Assembly (NCBI GenBank): GCA_015068225.1
Contig: SVKX01000001.1
Span: 108,363-172,362, forward strand
Source of the DNA: Oscillospiraceae bacterium
GTDB taxonomy: Bacteria; Bacillota; Clostridia; Oscillospirales; Oscillospiraceae
Length of the DNA: 64,000 nt
Direction of reading: 5' to 3'
Every line of letters begins with the position of its first letter. Positions within the stretch are counted from its first letter, which is position 1. The notes under the pieces are model-generated. The model made no database searches, was not told the origin of the DNA, and saw nothing but the letters and a program-made list of their open reading frames with translations. A program made the position numbers and the translations under genes. This document shows, piece by piece, positions 52,879 to 60,777 of this stretch.

Positions 52879-54012
52879 ATGACGACCAAGCGAATTGTAT
52901 TGATCATTATGTGCGCCATGCTGGCGCTGACTGTTATTATGGCGGGAATCGTGATCGGAAGAGTTTCACCGGTACTGGGTGCGCTTCTTGGCAGCCCGGA
53001 CCCCGGCACACAGCCGACTACTCAGCCGAGCACCGGTCAGACCACCGGACCGAGTACTCAGCCGACTACTATACCGACTACCACCACCCAGCCTACTACA
53101 AATCCCACCACAGCTCCCACCACCCGGCCTACAGATCCCGGTCATGTCCATGCTTTTGTGCTTTCCGAGACGCAGGAAGCGACCTGTGAGGATGCCGGCT
53201 TCTCCATATATATCTGTCCCTGCGGTGAAAAGGAAATCAAGGATCTGGTGCCTGCTAAGGGTCACAGCTTCGGCCCGGGCAAAAAGGTATCTGCTACCTG
53301 TGAGGAAAAGGGCTACACCCTGTTTACCTGCAGGATTTGCGGGTGGGAGGAAGAGCGGGATTACGAAGAACCCACCGAACACGACTATGAGCTGACCAAT
53401 ACGGTAACGGTATCCTGCGAAGAGGATGGTTATGAGGAATACACCTGCAAAAAGTGTGACAGTATAAAGTTGGAAAACGAGCAGAAGGCTACTGGCCATG
53501 ACTTCCAGGTGGTGGGTGATCCGGTAGAGGGCTCCTGCACCGAGGAGGGCTACACATTATACAAATGTAACAACCCTGATTGCGAAGAGGAAAAGAAGGA
53601 CGATGTAATCCCCGCTCCCGGCCATGACTTTGGCGACTGGGAGATTATCAGGGATCCTGAGCCGGGTATCCCCGGCAAACAGAGCCGGAAATGTGACCGG
53701 TGTGAGGAAGAAGAGTTCCGTCCGCTGACAGTATTGCTTAAGTCCAACAAGGCGGAGGACGGTGCCACCGGCGCAAGCCATTATTTCATTACGGCTACCT
53801 CTGAGGACAGAACCGGCAAAGATGTGACTGTCTATACCTATGATGTTTACAATTATGGCAGTTTCGCGCTGTCCGTTACTTATGATAATCTGGTGGATGA
53901 GCTGACGGTTAAATTCACAGACCCGGAGGGGACACCTCAGGAGTATGTGGTCACCCCCGGCGTGGCTCTGGTCATTGATGCCGATGGCAAGATCGTCACA
54001 GCAGATCCTTAA
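52879..54012 (+). CDS. Membrane-anchored surface protein with cysteine repeats
   Basis: The 377-residue protein starts with an anchor helix (RIVLIIMCAMLALTVIMAG, about residues 5-23) and then a Thr/Pro-rich stalk of PTT-like repeats (about 38-85) as in wall-spanning proteins. Four to five repeats of about 38 residues follow, each with a GH-x-F start and a C...G(Y/F)...Y.C..C pattern (such as SATCEEKGYTLFTCRICGWE). A C-terminal beta-rich domain follows (about 285-377). I know such His/Cys repeats from Clostridia surface proteins but not their ligand. ATG 52879 has AAAGGAG 8 nt upstream. Confidence 0.82.
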   Translation: MTTKRIVLIIMCAMLALTVIMAGIVIGRVSPVLGALLGSPDPGTQPTTQPSTGQTTGPSTQPTTIPTTTTQPTTNPTTAPTTRPTDPGHVHAFVLSETQEATCEDAGFSIYICPCGEKEIKDLVPAKGHSFGPGKKVSATCEEKGYTLFTCRICGWEEERDYEEPTEHDYELTNTVTVSCEEDGYEEYTCKKCDSIKLENEQKATGHDFQVVGDPVEGSCTEEGYTLYKCNNPDCEEEKKDDVIPAPGHDFGDWEIIRDPEPGIPGKQSRKCDRCEEEEFRPLTVLLKSNKAEDGATGASHYFITATSEDRTGKDVTVYTYDVYNYGSFALSVTYDNLVDELTVKFTDPEGTPQEYVVTPGVALVIDADGKIVTADP

Positions 54013-54024
54013 ACCGCACATAGA

Positions 54025-54057
54025 AAACCCACGGCGAAAGCCGTGGGTTTTGTTTTT
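54025..54057 (+). terminator. Terminator after the surface-protein gene
   Basis: A perfect 11-bp stem (54025-54035 with 54040-54050) with a GAAA tetraloop, then TGTTTTTTG. It lies between this gene and the convergent yebC gene. Confidence 0.9.
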
Positions 54058-54059
54058 TG

Positions 54060-54791
54060 TTATTCCTGGTCCCAGTTGTGCCAGACGTTCTGCACGTCGT
54101 CATCGTCTTCCATGATGTCGATGAGCTTTTCCATCAGCTTGATATGCTCCTCGCTCTCCAGCTTCTGGTAGTTCTGGGGAACCATTTCGATCTGCGCAGA
54201 TGCAAAGGTGTATTTACCCAGGTTTGCTACCACATCGTTGAAATCGTCAGGCTGGGTGTAGATGGTGAACACATCGCCGTCGGCCTCAAAATCATCAGCG
54301 CCGGCTTCCATCGCATCCATCATGACGGTATCCTCGTCATAATCGCCATCCTCGTTGTCAATGACCAGTACGCCCTTCTTGTCGAAGCTCCAGCTAACGC
54401 AGCCAGAAGCGCCCAAATTGCCGCCAAACTTGTCGAAATGGTGGCGCATAGAGCCTGCGGTACGGTTGCGGTTGTCGGTCATGGTCTCCACGATCACAGC
54501 AACGCCGCCGGGGCCGTAGCCTTCGTAGGTAATGGTCTCGTAATTGTCGCCGCCGCCGGCACCGGATGCCTTCTCCAGACAACGCTTGATGTTGTCGTTG
54601 GGCATGTTGGCAGCCTTGGCCTTAGTGATGACGGTGGCAAGGCGGGAGTTGTTAGCAGGGTCAGCAATGCCGCCGCCCTCCTTCACGGCCACGATCAGCT
54701 CCTTGGCGATCTTGGTAAAGGCGGCAGCGCGCTTGGCGTCCTGTGCGCCCTTGGTTTTCTGAATGTTATGCCATTTGGAATGTCCGGACAT
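54060..54791 (-). CDS. YebC/PmpR-family protein
   Basis: The 243-residue protein begins MSGHSKWHNIQKTKGAQDAK, the highly conserved YebC start, with VAVKEGGGIADPANNSRLA, NNDNIKRCLEKASG, and the ILVIDNEDGDYDEDT acidic loop. YebC/PmpR proteins act as transcription regulators or, as recently recognised for YebC2-type members, as translation factors easing proline stretches. Which type this is cannot be decided from sequence by eye. It is convergent with the surface-protein gene. Confidence 0.95.
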   Translation of the reverse strand: MSGHSKWHNIQKTKGAQDAKRAAAFTKIAKELIVAVKEGGGIADPANNSRLATVITKAKAANMPNDNIKRCLEKASGAGGGDNYETITYEGYGPGGVAVIVETMTDNRNRTAGSMRHHFDKFGGNLGASGCVSWSFDKKGVLVIDNEDGDYDEDTVMMDAMEAGADDFEADGDVFTIYTQPDDFNDVVANLGKYTFASAQIEMVPQNYQKLESEEHIKLMEKLIDIMEDDDDVQNVWHNWDQE

Positions 54792-54860
54792 ATTTAATTC
54801 TTCCCTTCAGAGATAGTATTAAAAATTTCCCATCTATTCTAGCACCAAAATCGGCAAAAA

Positions 54861-55628
54861 TCAATAGAATTTCATGCAGTCAGCATGGGTTTCGGAGATT
54901 TTTACCTGGATTTCCGGGAATCTCCCGGAAATCTTGGCAGCAATCACGGATACAACGGGGTTTTCCGTGTAAAAATGGCCGGCATCAATGATGCTCAGCC
55001 CCTGTTCTTTTGCATCCCAGAAGCCATTGTATTTCACATCAGATGTTATGAATGTATCGCAGCCGGCACAGACAGCGTCATAAAGACCGTCGGAACAGCT
55101 TCCACCGCCAACGGCGACTTTATGAACCGGCTTTCCACCGTCGCAATAACGCAGACCGTCGCAATGCAGCTTTTCTTTGACGAAGGCTAGAAAAGTTTCC
55201 AGGCGTTGCATCGGTACTTCACCGCACCGCATCATACCGCCGTAGGCACCCAGAGGTTGCACATTGGTAAGACCCAAAACCGCAGCAAGTGTATCGTTTA
55301 CGCCGCCGGGTGCGCAGTCTAAGTTGGTGTGGGCACAGATGTGGCTGATGTTGTGGCGAATCAGTTCCATCAGTCCCCGGGTAATGGCGGCATCATCCGT
55401 GACCATGGGAATGGGCTGAAAAATCAGGGGATGGTGGGTAACCAACAGATCCGCTCCCCATTGTGCAGCCTCAGCGCACACGTGCTCAAAGGGGTCTAAT
55501 GCCACCAAAATCTTGGTGACCGGAGCGCTGCGGCTGCCACAGTTCAGACCCACATTGTCCCAGTCCATTTTCAATTCCGGAGGCGCAACAGTCTCCAAAT
55601 ACGATAAGATATCGCCAACAGTCGTCAT
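54861..55628 (-). CDS. Nif3-like dinuclear metal protein
   Basis: The 255-residue protein has the NIF3/DUF34 signatures DWDNVGLNCGS, LLVTHHPLIFQPI (metal histidines), HICAHTNLD and the C-terminal GHFYTENPVVSVIA. The family binds two metal ions and may act as a GTP cyclohydrolase-like or nucleotide enzyme. ATG 55628 overlaps the trmK stop by four bases (ATGA) and has AGGAGG 7 nt upstream; the longer upstream frame is inside trmK. trmK-nif3 coupling is common in Gram-positive bacteria. Confidence 0.92.
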   Translation of the reverse strand: MTTVGDILSYLETVAPPELKMDWDNVGLNCGSRSAPVTKILVALDPFEHVCAEAAQWGADLLVTHHPLIFQPIPMVTDDAAITRGLMELIRHNISHICAHTNLDCAPGGVNDTLAAVLGLTNVQPLGAYGGMMRCGEVPMQRLETFLAFVKEKLHCDGLRYCDGGKPVHKVAVGGGSCSDGLYDAVCAGCDTFITSDVKYNGFWDAKEQGLSIIDAGHFYTENPVVSVIAAKISGRFPEIQVKISETHADCMKFY

Positions 55629-56341
55629 ATCTGTTCCTCCTGTTTTAATTCCTGTTTTTGGACATCGCCCAGCCAGCGAAGCGCTTCGGTTTGCGCCAAA
55701 GCTTCCAAAGCCGCAAGAACCGGCTGCTTTCCCGGGTTGTGGGCAGCTGCAATTCGTAAACCTTCCGACACCCACTTGTAATAAGCAGGCACATCCTTGG
55801 AGGGATTTTCTAGCAGCGCCGGGGGAAAGTAGCACTCTGCCTCTGTTAGCCGGGGATAGTCCGGCTCAAAACAAGCTTCCATAACCGTGTACAGGAATTT
55901 TCCGTCCTGCAAAACGGTTTCTTCCGCAATACGCCAACCGTGTTCGCTTAGGTAACGCCGCAGCAGGGGCGTTTTGCTCTGACATTGCAGGATCAGCCGA
56001 TACCGCGAGCTTTGCAACCAGGGGGCAGCTTCCAAAATGGAGACCATGGTGTCGCCGCCCATGCCGGCACAGATCATGCAGTCAAAATCCCGGGGAATGG
56101 AGCGGACACCGTCGGAAAGGTAGAATTCCATCCGGTCGCTGACGCCGTATTTTTCCGCGTTTTTCACAGCGCTCATCAGGGGCATCTCGTTAATATCCGA
56201 GGCGATCACAGACCGGGCCTTGCCTTCGGTGAGAAGATATATGGATAGATAGCCGTGATCGCAGCCAATATCCGCCACCCGGTCTCCGGGGGCGACAAAG
56301 CCAGCGCAGGCCAAAAGCCGCGGGGAAATGGGAAGCTTCAT
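55625..56341 (-). CDS. trmK: tRNA (adenine22-N1)-methyltransferase TrmK
   Basis: The 238-residue class I SAM methyltransferase has ISPRLLACAGFVAPGDRVADIG, GCDHGYLSIYL (SAM loop), SDINEMPLMSAVKNAEKYG, and MICAGMGGDTMVSIL. It makes m1A22 in bacterial tRNAs. ATG 56341 with AGGAGGT upstream is preferred to an upstream frame at 56398 that reads through the terminator stem. It overlaps the nif3-like gene by four bases, showing coupling. Confidence 0.92.
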   Translation of the reverse strand: MKLPISPRLLACAGFVAPGDRVADIGCDHGYLSIYLLTEGKARSVIASDINEMPLMSAVKNAEKYGVSDRMEFYLSDGVRSIPRDFDCMICAGMGGDTMVSILEAAPWLQSSRYRLILQCQSKTPLLRRYLSEHGWRIAEETVLQDGKFLYTVMEACFEPDYPRLTEAECYFPPALLENPSKDVPAYYKWVSEGLRIAAAHNPGKQPVLAALEALAQTEALRWLGDVQKQELKQEEQI

Positions 56342-56362
56342 GGGCACCTCCTGTGCATACAA

Positions 56363-56398
56363 AAATGAAATGCCATCCCGGCAGATCCGGGATGGCAT
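56363..56398 (-). terminator. Terminator after DUF1858 gene
   Basis: A perfect 12-bp stem (56370-56381 with 56387-56398), 5-nt loop; the minus strand then reads TCATTTTTG. It separates the DUF1858 gene from trmK. Confidence 0.85.
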
Positions 56399-56408
56399 AG
56401 CCGGTTGA

Positions 56409-56642
56409 TTACTGAGCCTTCTGCTGCTGGTCGGCCTCGTAAGCCTCCAGGAAGTGATTCAGCTGAGCAAGGAAGGAATCACAGTCGATGCCGTGGACCA
56501 TGCAGGCCTCTTCAACGGTCTCACCCCGGGAAGAGGGGCAGCCCAGGCAATGCATGCCAATGGCAAAGAACAGGGGAGCGGACTGGGGTGCAATATCCAG
56601 AACATCGCCGATGATGGTTTCTTTTTCGATTTTAACAGCCAT
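56409..56642 (-). CDS. DUF1858 disulfide-domain protein
   Basis: The 77-residue protein contains the DUF1858 core: DVLDIAPQSAPLFFAIGMHC then LGCPSSRGETVEEACMVHGI. The CxxC pair (C32, C35) gives a redox disulfide of the kind linked to hybrid-cluster proteins. Small proteins of this type are common in anaerobes; partner unknown here. An AGGAGG site precedes the ATG. It is the last host gene before the prophage. Confidence 0.9.
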   Translation of the reverse strand: MAVKIEKETIIGDVLDIAPQSAPLFFAIGMHCLGCPSSRGETVEEACMVHGIDCDSFLAQLNHFLEAYEADQQQKAQ

Positions 56643-56770
56643 AATATGACCTCCTGTAATGTTTCTCCCGTTATTATAACCGCCATTTTACAAAATAGCA
56701 AGAGGGAATTACAGCTTCCGCCCGGTAAACCAAAAAGGATGGAATCATACTGCCCGCTGCTCTTTGGGCG

Positions 56771-56870
56771 GCGTAGGCCGGAAGGGACTCGTTTGCATTT
56801 TCGCCGACCTCAAGCCGTCGCGACTGACTGTTCACCGGACAGTCAGATTTTATGGTTCGAGTCTATCAAA
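56771..56870 (+). repeat. Palindromic element at the prophage edge
   Basis: The left end GGGACTCG (56784-56791) is matched by an inverted CGAGTC (56858-56863). A 10-bp stem (56824-56833 with 56837-56846; one G-U) carries the same ACC loop between C and GG as the element at 16617. The end GGTTCGAGTC resembles a tRNA T-loop. No tRNA gene lies next to it. The recombinase stop is at its right end. Confidence 0.5.
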
Positions 56871-58467
56871 ATATAAAAACAATCCGAACCCGCAGATGTG
56901 GGTTCGGATTATTCTTCTTTGGTACGCCGGAAGGTATACGAACATTTGTTGTCAATTCAGCGTCTTCAGATAGATCAATGTGGCCGTCTGGATCTGCGTC
57001 AAAAATGGTCCATATTGTGATGGTATCTTTACCGACCTCCACACGGTAGACGATGGAGAGCAGAGCGGCAGGGTCTGTCTCGGAAACGAGGATAATTTGT
57101 TCTAGGATCTCTCGAAGTCGCTGTGCTGGTAGAGCGGAGGCGTCCACCTTTGCCTTTAGGGTTAGCATCTCCCGCTCAATAGTGGCCTTTTGGGTCTCCA
57201 GGTCTGTTATCTTATCCTTCAGTGTGAGGCTGGAAAGGCCACTGAAGACTGCCTCAAGTGCGTTTTCTAGTTTGGCGGAGATCTCCCGCTCTTGATCAAT
57301 CAGCGATTGCAAGCGAGAGACGGCACTGCTCCGGCACTTTTGTGATTGAGCGCACAAGATGCGAAGCAGATCATCTACTTTGTTGGGCGAGTCGAAAGCA
57401 TCGCGCAGCATTTTTGCCACGCTCTGCTCCAGTTCGTCGACGCCGATCGGCGCAGCATCACAGGTATGCAGTCGTTTCTTTCCGGTGCAGCGGTAGTAAT
57501 AATACCTCTGGTGGGAGATACTGACGGTCATGGCAGCTTTACAATCCTTGCAGAACACTTTCCCACGGAGAGGATATTCTCGGTTTACAGGCGGTCTGCC
57601 GCCTTGTTGGCGTTTGCGTTGAGCCATTCTCTGTTGCACCCGTTCAAACAGTTCTTTGTCTACAATTGGTGGTATGGCATCTTTGATGCGGATCACATCG
57701 GTACCATCTTTGCTGTGGGTATTCCGGGTGCCATCTTCCCGGTAGGGCATAGCGCCATAGGTCAATACACCAATGTATTTCTCGTTGTGCAAAAGGTCAT
57801 GCAGGCTGTTGGATCCAAAGGTGTTGCCGCGCTTGGTTTTAATGCCGTCGGCATTCAGTCCATCGATAATCTGACGGTAAGACTTTCCTGCTGCGTATTC
57901 AGCGAAGATCCGTCGCACTGTGGAAGCCTCTTCTTCACAGACTACCAGCCGGCCGTCCTCTACTACATAGCCCAGGGCAGGTTTGCCACCGGTGTGAAGA
58001 CCGTTGCAAGCCATAAAGCGCATTTTCTCCATGACCTTCTGCCGGGTCTGCAGCGCCCAAATCTGATTGAACAAGGCCATGCTGCCCTCGGTGAGAAAGT
58101 TTGTTGGATCCCGGAGATCTTTGCCAATCATCGGCTGGGTGACGCAGACAACCTGTACTCCCATAGCGGATAGCTCATCCCGGAAGGCAAACCATGCAGT
58201 CATCTTGCGGAACATGCGGGATTGATCGTAAATTACAACGGTGTCTGCAAAGCCCAGCCGGAGCTGCTGCATCATGGCTTCGTATTGAGGGCGGCTATCC
58301 TTCATGCCTGAGGTAGCCTCATCTGCAAAAATGCCAAGAACGGGCATGCCGTTCTGCTGGCACCATTCGGTGCATTTACTGACCTGGACCTCAATGCTGT
58401 CCGGATTCTGGTTATCTGTGGAATAACGGGCATTGATGAATGCGCCGTGATGTCGTTTAATCGCCAT
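56866..58467 (-). CDS. Large serine recombinase (phage integrase)
   Basis: The 533-residue protein has the resolvase catalytic domain with INARYSTDNQNPDSIEVQ (active Ser near residue 16), IYDQSRMFRKM, the recombinase domain (KYIGVLTYGAMP), a zinc ribbon (GKVFCKDCKAAMTVSI/YYYRCTGKK...CD) and a coiled-coil/C-terminal domain. Length matches the large serine recombinases that integrate phages. AAGGAGG precedes ATG 58467. The last residues, encoded from about 56866 to 56920, run through a perfect terminator hairpin, so the gene end and the transcript end overlap. Adjacent host DNA is probably attL. Confidence 0.93.
   Translation of the reverse strand: MAIKRHHGAFINARYSTDNQNPDSIEVQVSKCTEWCQQNGMPVLGIFADEATSGMKDSRPQYEAMMQQLRLGFADTVVIYDQSRMFRKMTAWFAFRDELSAMGVQVVCVTQPMIGKDLRDPTNFLTEGSMALFNQIWALQTRQKVMEKMRFMACNGLHTGGKPALGYVVEDGRLVVCEEEASTVRRIFAEYAAGKSYRQIIDGLNADGIKTKRGNTFGSNSLHDLLHNEKYIGVLTYGAMPYREDGTRNTHSKDGTDVIRIKDAIPPIVDKELFERVQQRMAQRKRQQGGRPPVNREYPLRGKVFCKDCKAAMTVSISHQRYYYYRCTGKKRLHTCDAAPIGVDELEQSVAKMLRDAFDSPNKVDDLLRILCAQSQKCRSSAVSRLQSLIDQEREISAKLENALEAVFSGLSSLTLKDKITDLETQKATIEREMLTLKAKVDASALPAQRLREILEQIILVSETDPAALLSIVYRVEVGKDTITIWTIFDADPDGHIDLSEDAELTTNVRIPSGVPKKNNPNPHLRVRIVFIF
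56868..56910 (-). terminator. Terminator overlapping recombinase C-terminus
   Basis: A perfect 11-bp stem (56881-56891 with 56900-56910), 8-nt loop, followed on the minus strand by GTTTTTATATTTTG. The stem bases are translated as part of the recombinase; the stop codon TGA lies beyond the T-run. Confidence 0.85.
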
Positions 58468-58552
58468 ACTTCCTCCTTGCTTTTTTGGAGGGGATGTGCT
58501 ACCATAAAAAGGCAGACTGCCCCTATAGTGATGTGTGGTGGGTTTCTGTACA

Positions 58553-58589
58553 GCCCTTTCGGTGTTGGTAGCACCGGGAGGGCGCTTTT
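58553..58589 (+). terminator. Plus-strand hairpin with T-run between recombinase and membrane gene
   Basis: Bases 58553-58564 pair with 58572-58583 (10 of 12), followed by GCTTTTAATT. Oriented plus, against both neighbouring minus-strand genes. It may end an antisense transcript or serve as a bidirectional block; no plus-strand gene precedes it. Confidence 0.4.
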
Positions 58590-58632
58590 AATTCTGTCGC
58601 ATATAACGGCGCAACGGGCCTATAAGAAGGTA

Positions 58633-59367
58633 TTACACTCTTCGCCTGTGACCACAGCTTTGACAAATTTCATATGTAACAGTATTGGTAGATTTTCGCA
58701 TTGCCAAGGGGATAACAATGAACAACCCGAGAATGGTTATTGCTAATAAAATGTATAAAAGAACGGTGAAACAACCCGCGCCAGCATCTTCTGTAACCGT
58801 TTGATATTGCAGATTATGAGAATTACACCTGGGGCAAAATCGGATGTTTTGAGGCTGCACGGGGACATAAACCGGTTCTGGACTGAAATGTTGAACTGTT
58901 TGCGGAACACTTGAGTGGGGAACAGTGGTTGGAAGCGGCGAACCGCAGTTGGTGCAGAAAGATCTGTTGGGTTTGGATTGCGCTCCGCACCTACAACAGA
59001 ACAGTGCGGATGGGAAGGTAGGGATAGATGTGGCGCTGCGTGGCTCTAGATTATTCTGTTGAGGTGGCGCATCTGTGGAATTGCATGTAGGAACAGGCTC
59101 GACATTTTGTCTGGATTCTTTTTTTGCTTCGGTCGGCAGTTTTTTAGGGACAAATTTGCTAAAAGCAACCGCACACAAGGAGCTTCCCGCAACGGGAAAA
59201 ATCAACATGGTTATGGTATAAATAGTACCTGCGGTACTATTCTCACCGTCGTAGTAGAATGACCCAAGGATACCGAAGATAAAGAAAAGAAAGAACCACA
59301 TAATAATAGCGATCAGCGCGTACAATGACCACCATCCTACAGCTTTAAAAAATTTCAAAACAATCAC
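58633..59367 (-). CDS. Membrane protein with two zinc ribbons, lysogeny module
   Basis: The 244-residue protein has N-terminal membrane helices (about 12-33 and 49-70), a Pro-rich cytoplasmic linker, a zinc ribbon CCRCGAQSKPNRSFCTNCGS (about 123-142), a second ribbon split around a membrane helix (CPRCNSHN...then CQSCGHRR) and a helix at 203-221. I do not recognise a named family. It shares a 4-base overlap with the ImmA-like gene, so it is expressed from the lysogen side. Superinfection exclusion or sensing are possible, but no function is claimed. Confidence 0.75.
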   Translation of the reverse strand: MIVLKFFKAVGWWSLYALIAIIMWFFLFFIFGILGSFYYDGENSTAGTIYTITMLIFPVAGSSLCAVAFSKFVPKKLPTEAKKESRQNVEPVPTCNSTDAPPQQNNLEPRSATSIPTFPSALFCCRCGAQSKPNRSFCTNCGSPLPTTVPHSSVPQTVQHFSPEPVYVPVQPQNIRFCPRCNSHNLQYQTVTEDAGAGCFTVLLYILLAITILGLFIVIPLAMRKSTNTVTYEICQSCGHRRRV

Positions 59368-59792
59368 TCCTTGCTAAAAACTACCTCTCTTTGCTCTGTC
59401 CAGTAGGTCAGAGCGTTTTTTACATCTTGCTCCGGAAGGTCGAAGTATTCTGCCAGCTCCCACAGATCCCGGCAACCGGCATCAAAAGCTTCGTAGAAGG
59501 CTTCTACGGAAAGATACTGCTGCGCTGCCCAGCGGTTTGCCCGGTATTCACTGCGCCCTACTGTTTCGTACGGGCTGCTTACTTTATGCAGGGCCCCAGT
59601 GGCTGCATGGCCAAGCTCGTGCAGACAGATGCCTTTGAGCTGCCGCAAGGTGCCGATCGACTGGACATCCAGGAAGATGGCGATATCCTCTCCATCGCGG
59701 ATCGTGGCTCCGGGTGCTGGCATTCCTGCGTAAGGGATCACATCCACCGCGTTCTGCTGGCAGTAACTATAAAATTGTGACAGATCAAACAC
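59364..59792 (-). CDS. ImmA/IrrE-type metallopeptidase
   Basis: The 142-residue protein has the zinc protease motif CLHELGHAATGAL (HExxH) near residue 70, the second part EYRANRWAAQQYL further on, and the short N-terminal YCQQNAVDVIPYAG. ImmA proteins cleave the cognate phage or ICE repressor on DNA damage signals. It follows the repressor gene by 10 bp on the same strand, the expected pairing. Confidence 0.88.
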   Translation of the reverse strand: MFDLSQFYSYCQQNAVDVIPYAGMPAPGATIRDGEDIAIFLDVQSIGTLRQLKGICLHELGHAATGALHKVSSPYETVGRSEYRANRWAAQQYLSVEAFYEAFDAGCRDLWELAEYFDLPEQDVKNALTYWTEQREVVFSKE

Positions 59793-59802
59793 GGCAGCCT
59801 CC

Positions 59803-60150
59803 TTACTGAGACCGCTTCTCCTTCCTTTGGCGCATCAGACGCACCATGTCCCGGACGGTCTCTTTCTCATCCTCATTCAATTCCTTAAAATCGCCATAAA
59901 AGGCTACATCAACATCGTCCAGAATATCGCGCTCACCGGAAACGGTGGGCGCTTTTTTGTTTTCTTTGCCAAGCAGATAGTCTGTGGTCACACCAAAATA
60001 ATCGGCAAGTTTGGCGGCAGTGCTACCGCTGGGAATGCTGCCATTTTTCCATTTGGCTACAGCGGCACGGTTTAAACCTATATCCGTACACGCTTTGTAT
60101 GCACTGATACCTCTTTCGTCGCACAGTTTCTTCAACCTGTCAAAAAACAC
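59803..60150 (-). CDS. Phage cI-like repressor, XRE family
   Basis: The 115-residue protein has an XRE HTH (LCDERGISAYKACTDIGLNR, then AAVAKWKNGSIPSGSTAAKLADYFGV, about residues 9-58) and a charged C-terminal tail ending VRDMVRLMRQRKEKRSQ. It starts with GTG at 60150 with GGGGG 9 nt upstream. It faces the operator region with a consensus promoter in the opposite direction and precedes the ImmA-like gene, so it is the probable master lysogeny repressor. Confidence 0.85.
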   Translation of the reverse strand: MFFDRLKKLCDERGISAYKACTDIGLNRAAVAKWKNGSIPSGSTAAKLADYFGVTTDYLLGKENKKAPTVSGERDILDDVDVAFYGDFKELNEDEKETVRDMVRLMRQRKEKRSQ

Positions 60151-60186
60151 AAAACTACCCCCTCAGAATTTGTGCAATTCGCAGAA

Positions 60187-60328
60187 GATTACTAAAGTAG
60201 CTTTTTGCTTATTGACAGGTTACCAAAGTAGCCATATAATACAGGCATGGGGCGACCAAAGTAATCTGCTGCTTGATAATATTTGTTTGTGGCAAAACAA
60301 TCATATCACAAAAGATTACCAAGGTCAA
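60187..60328. promoter_or_regulatory. Four related operator sites
   Basis: Four 15-bp sites share a near-palindromic core GRTTACYAAAGTARC: GATTACTAAAGTAGC (60187-60201), GGTTACCAAAGTAGC (60218-60232), GCGACCAAAGTAATC (60252-60266) and GATTACCAAGGTCAA (60314-60328). They lie between the divergent repressor and early genes; the second sits inside the promoter spacer. This is the layout of a phage immunity operator array. Confidence 0.7.
60212..60240 (+). promoter_or_regulatory. Consensus rightward early promoter
   Basis: TTGACA (60212-60217) and TATAAT (60235-60240), exactly consensus, with a 17-bp spacer that carries operator site two (60218-60232). It drives the early genes starting at 60359; repressor binding would block polymerase. 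Confidence 0.85.
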
Positions 60329-60358
60329 CTACTTTTTGCAGAAGGAGGTTACTTTTGT

Positions 60359-60556
60359 ATGCCTGCACAATGGACAGCAGAGATTATTGGCGAAATGCAC
60401 CTCAATGGTGTGACTCACAAGAGGCTTGCAGAGGCGGTTGGTTGGCATCCCAAATACTTGAGTGCGGTTTTGAATGGCAAGAAGACACCTACCGGTGCCG
60501 AGTCCAAGATTCGCTCCGCACTGCGCGGGATTATCCCCAACGCCCACACAGAATGA
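60359..60556 (+). CDS. Cro-like small HTH protein
   Basis: A 65-residue protein, MPAQWTAEIIGEMHLNGVTH then KRLAEAVGWHPKYLSAVLNG, a helix-turn-helix at about residues 19-45, with basic tail. AAGGAGG 9 nt upstream of ATG 60359. It is the first early gene downstream of the promoter-operator region and could compete with the repressor at those sites (inference). Confidence 0.7.
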   Translation: MPAQWTAEIIGEMHLNGVTHKRLAEAVGWHPKYLSAVLNGKKTPTGAESKIRSALRGIIPNAHTE

Positions 60557-60777
60557 AGGGAGGGAATCTGGATAGGGAGGAGGATGTTGCAATTAAATCA
60601 GTGATCGGCTGGCTGCTCCGGCTGGCACCAGTTTGGAGCATTGGAGTAAATGCGTTGATCGCGAGAATGGTCGCAAAAGAAGTGGCGACCGGCAGAAAGC
60701 GCACTACCTCAATAGGTCTTTTGCTTGCGTTTTGCACGACGATGTTTGTGCTGTTGGCTTGTTACCTGTTGATGTGA
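60553..60777 (+). CDS. Small basic single- or two-helix membrane protein
   Basis: A 74-residue protein whose ATG overlaps the previous TGA by four bases (ATGA). The C-terminal half has hydrophobic stretches (SIGLLLAFCTTMFVLLACYL, about 53-72) and VIGWLLRLAPVWSIGVNALI near residue 16. No family recognised. It overlaps the opposite-strand gene at 60709 by 69 bp. Confidence 0.55.
   Translation: MKGGNLDREEDVAIKSVIGWLLRLAPVWSIGVNALIARMVAKEVATGRKRTTSIGLLLAFCTTMFVLLACYLLM

Noticed and set aside
60011..60358. Upstream extension of the Cro-like frame
   Set aside because: It runs through the operators and promoter on the opposite strand of the repressor; the ATG at 60359 has a strong ribosome site.
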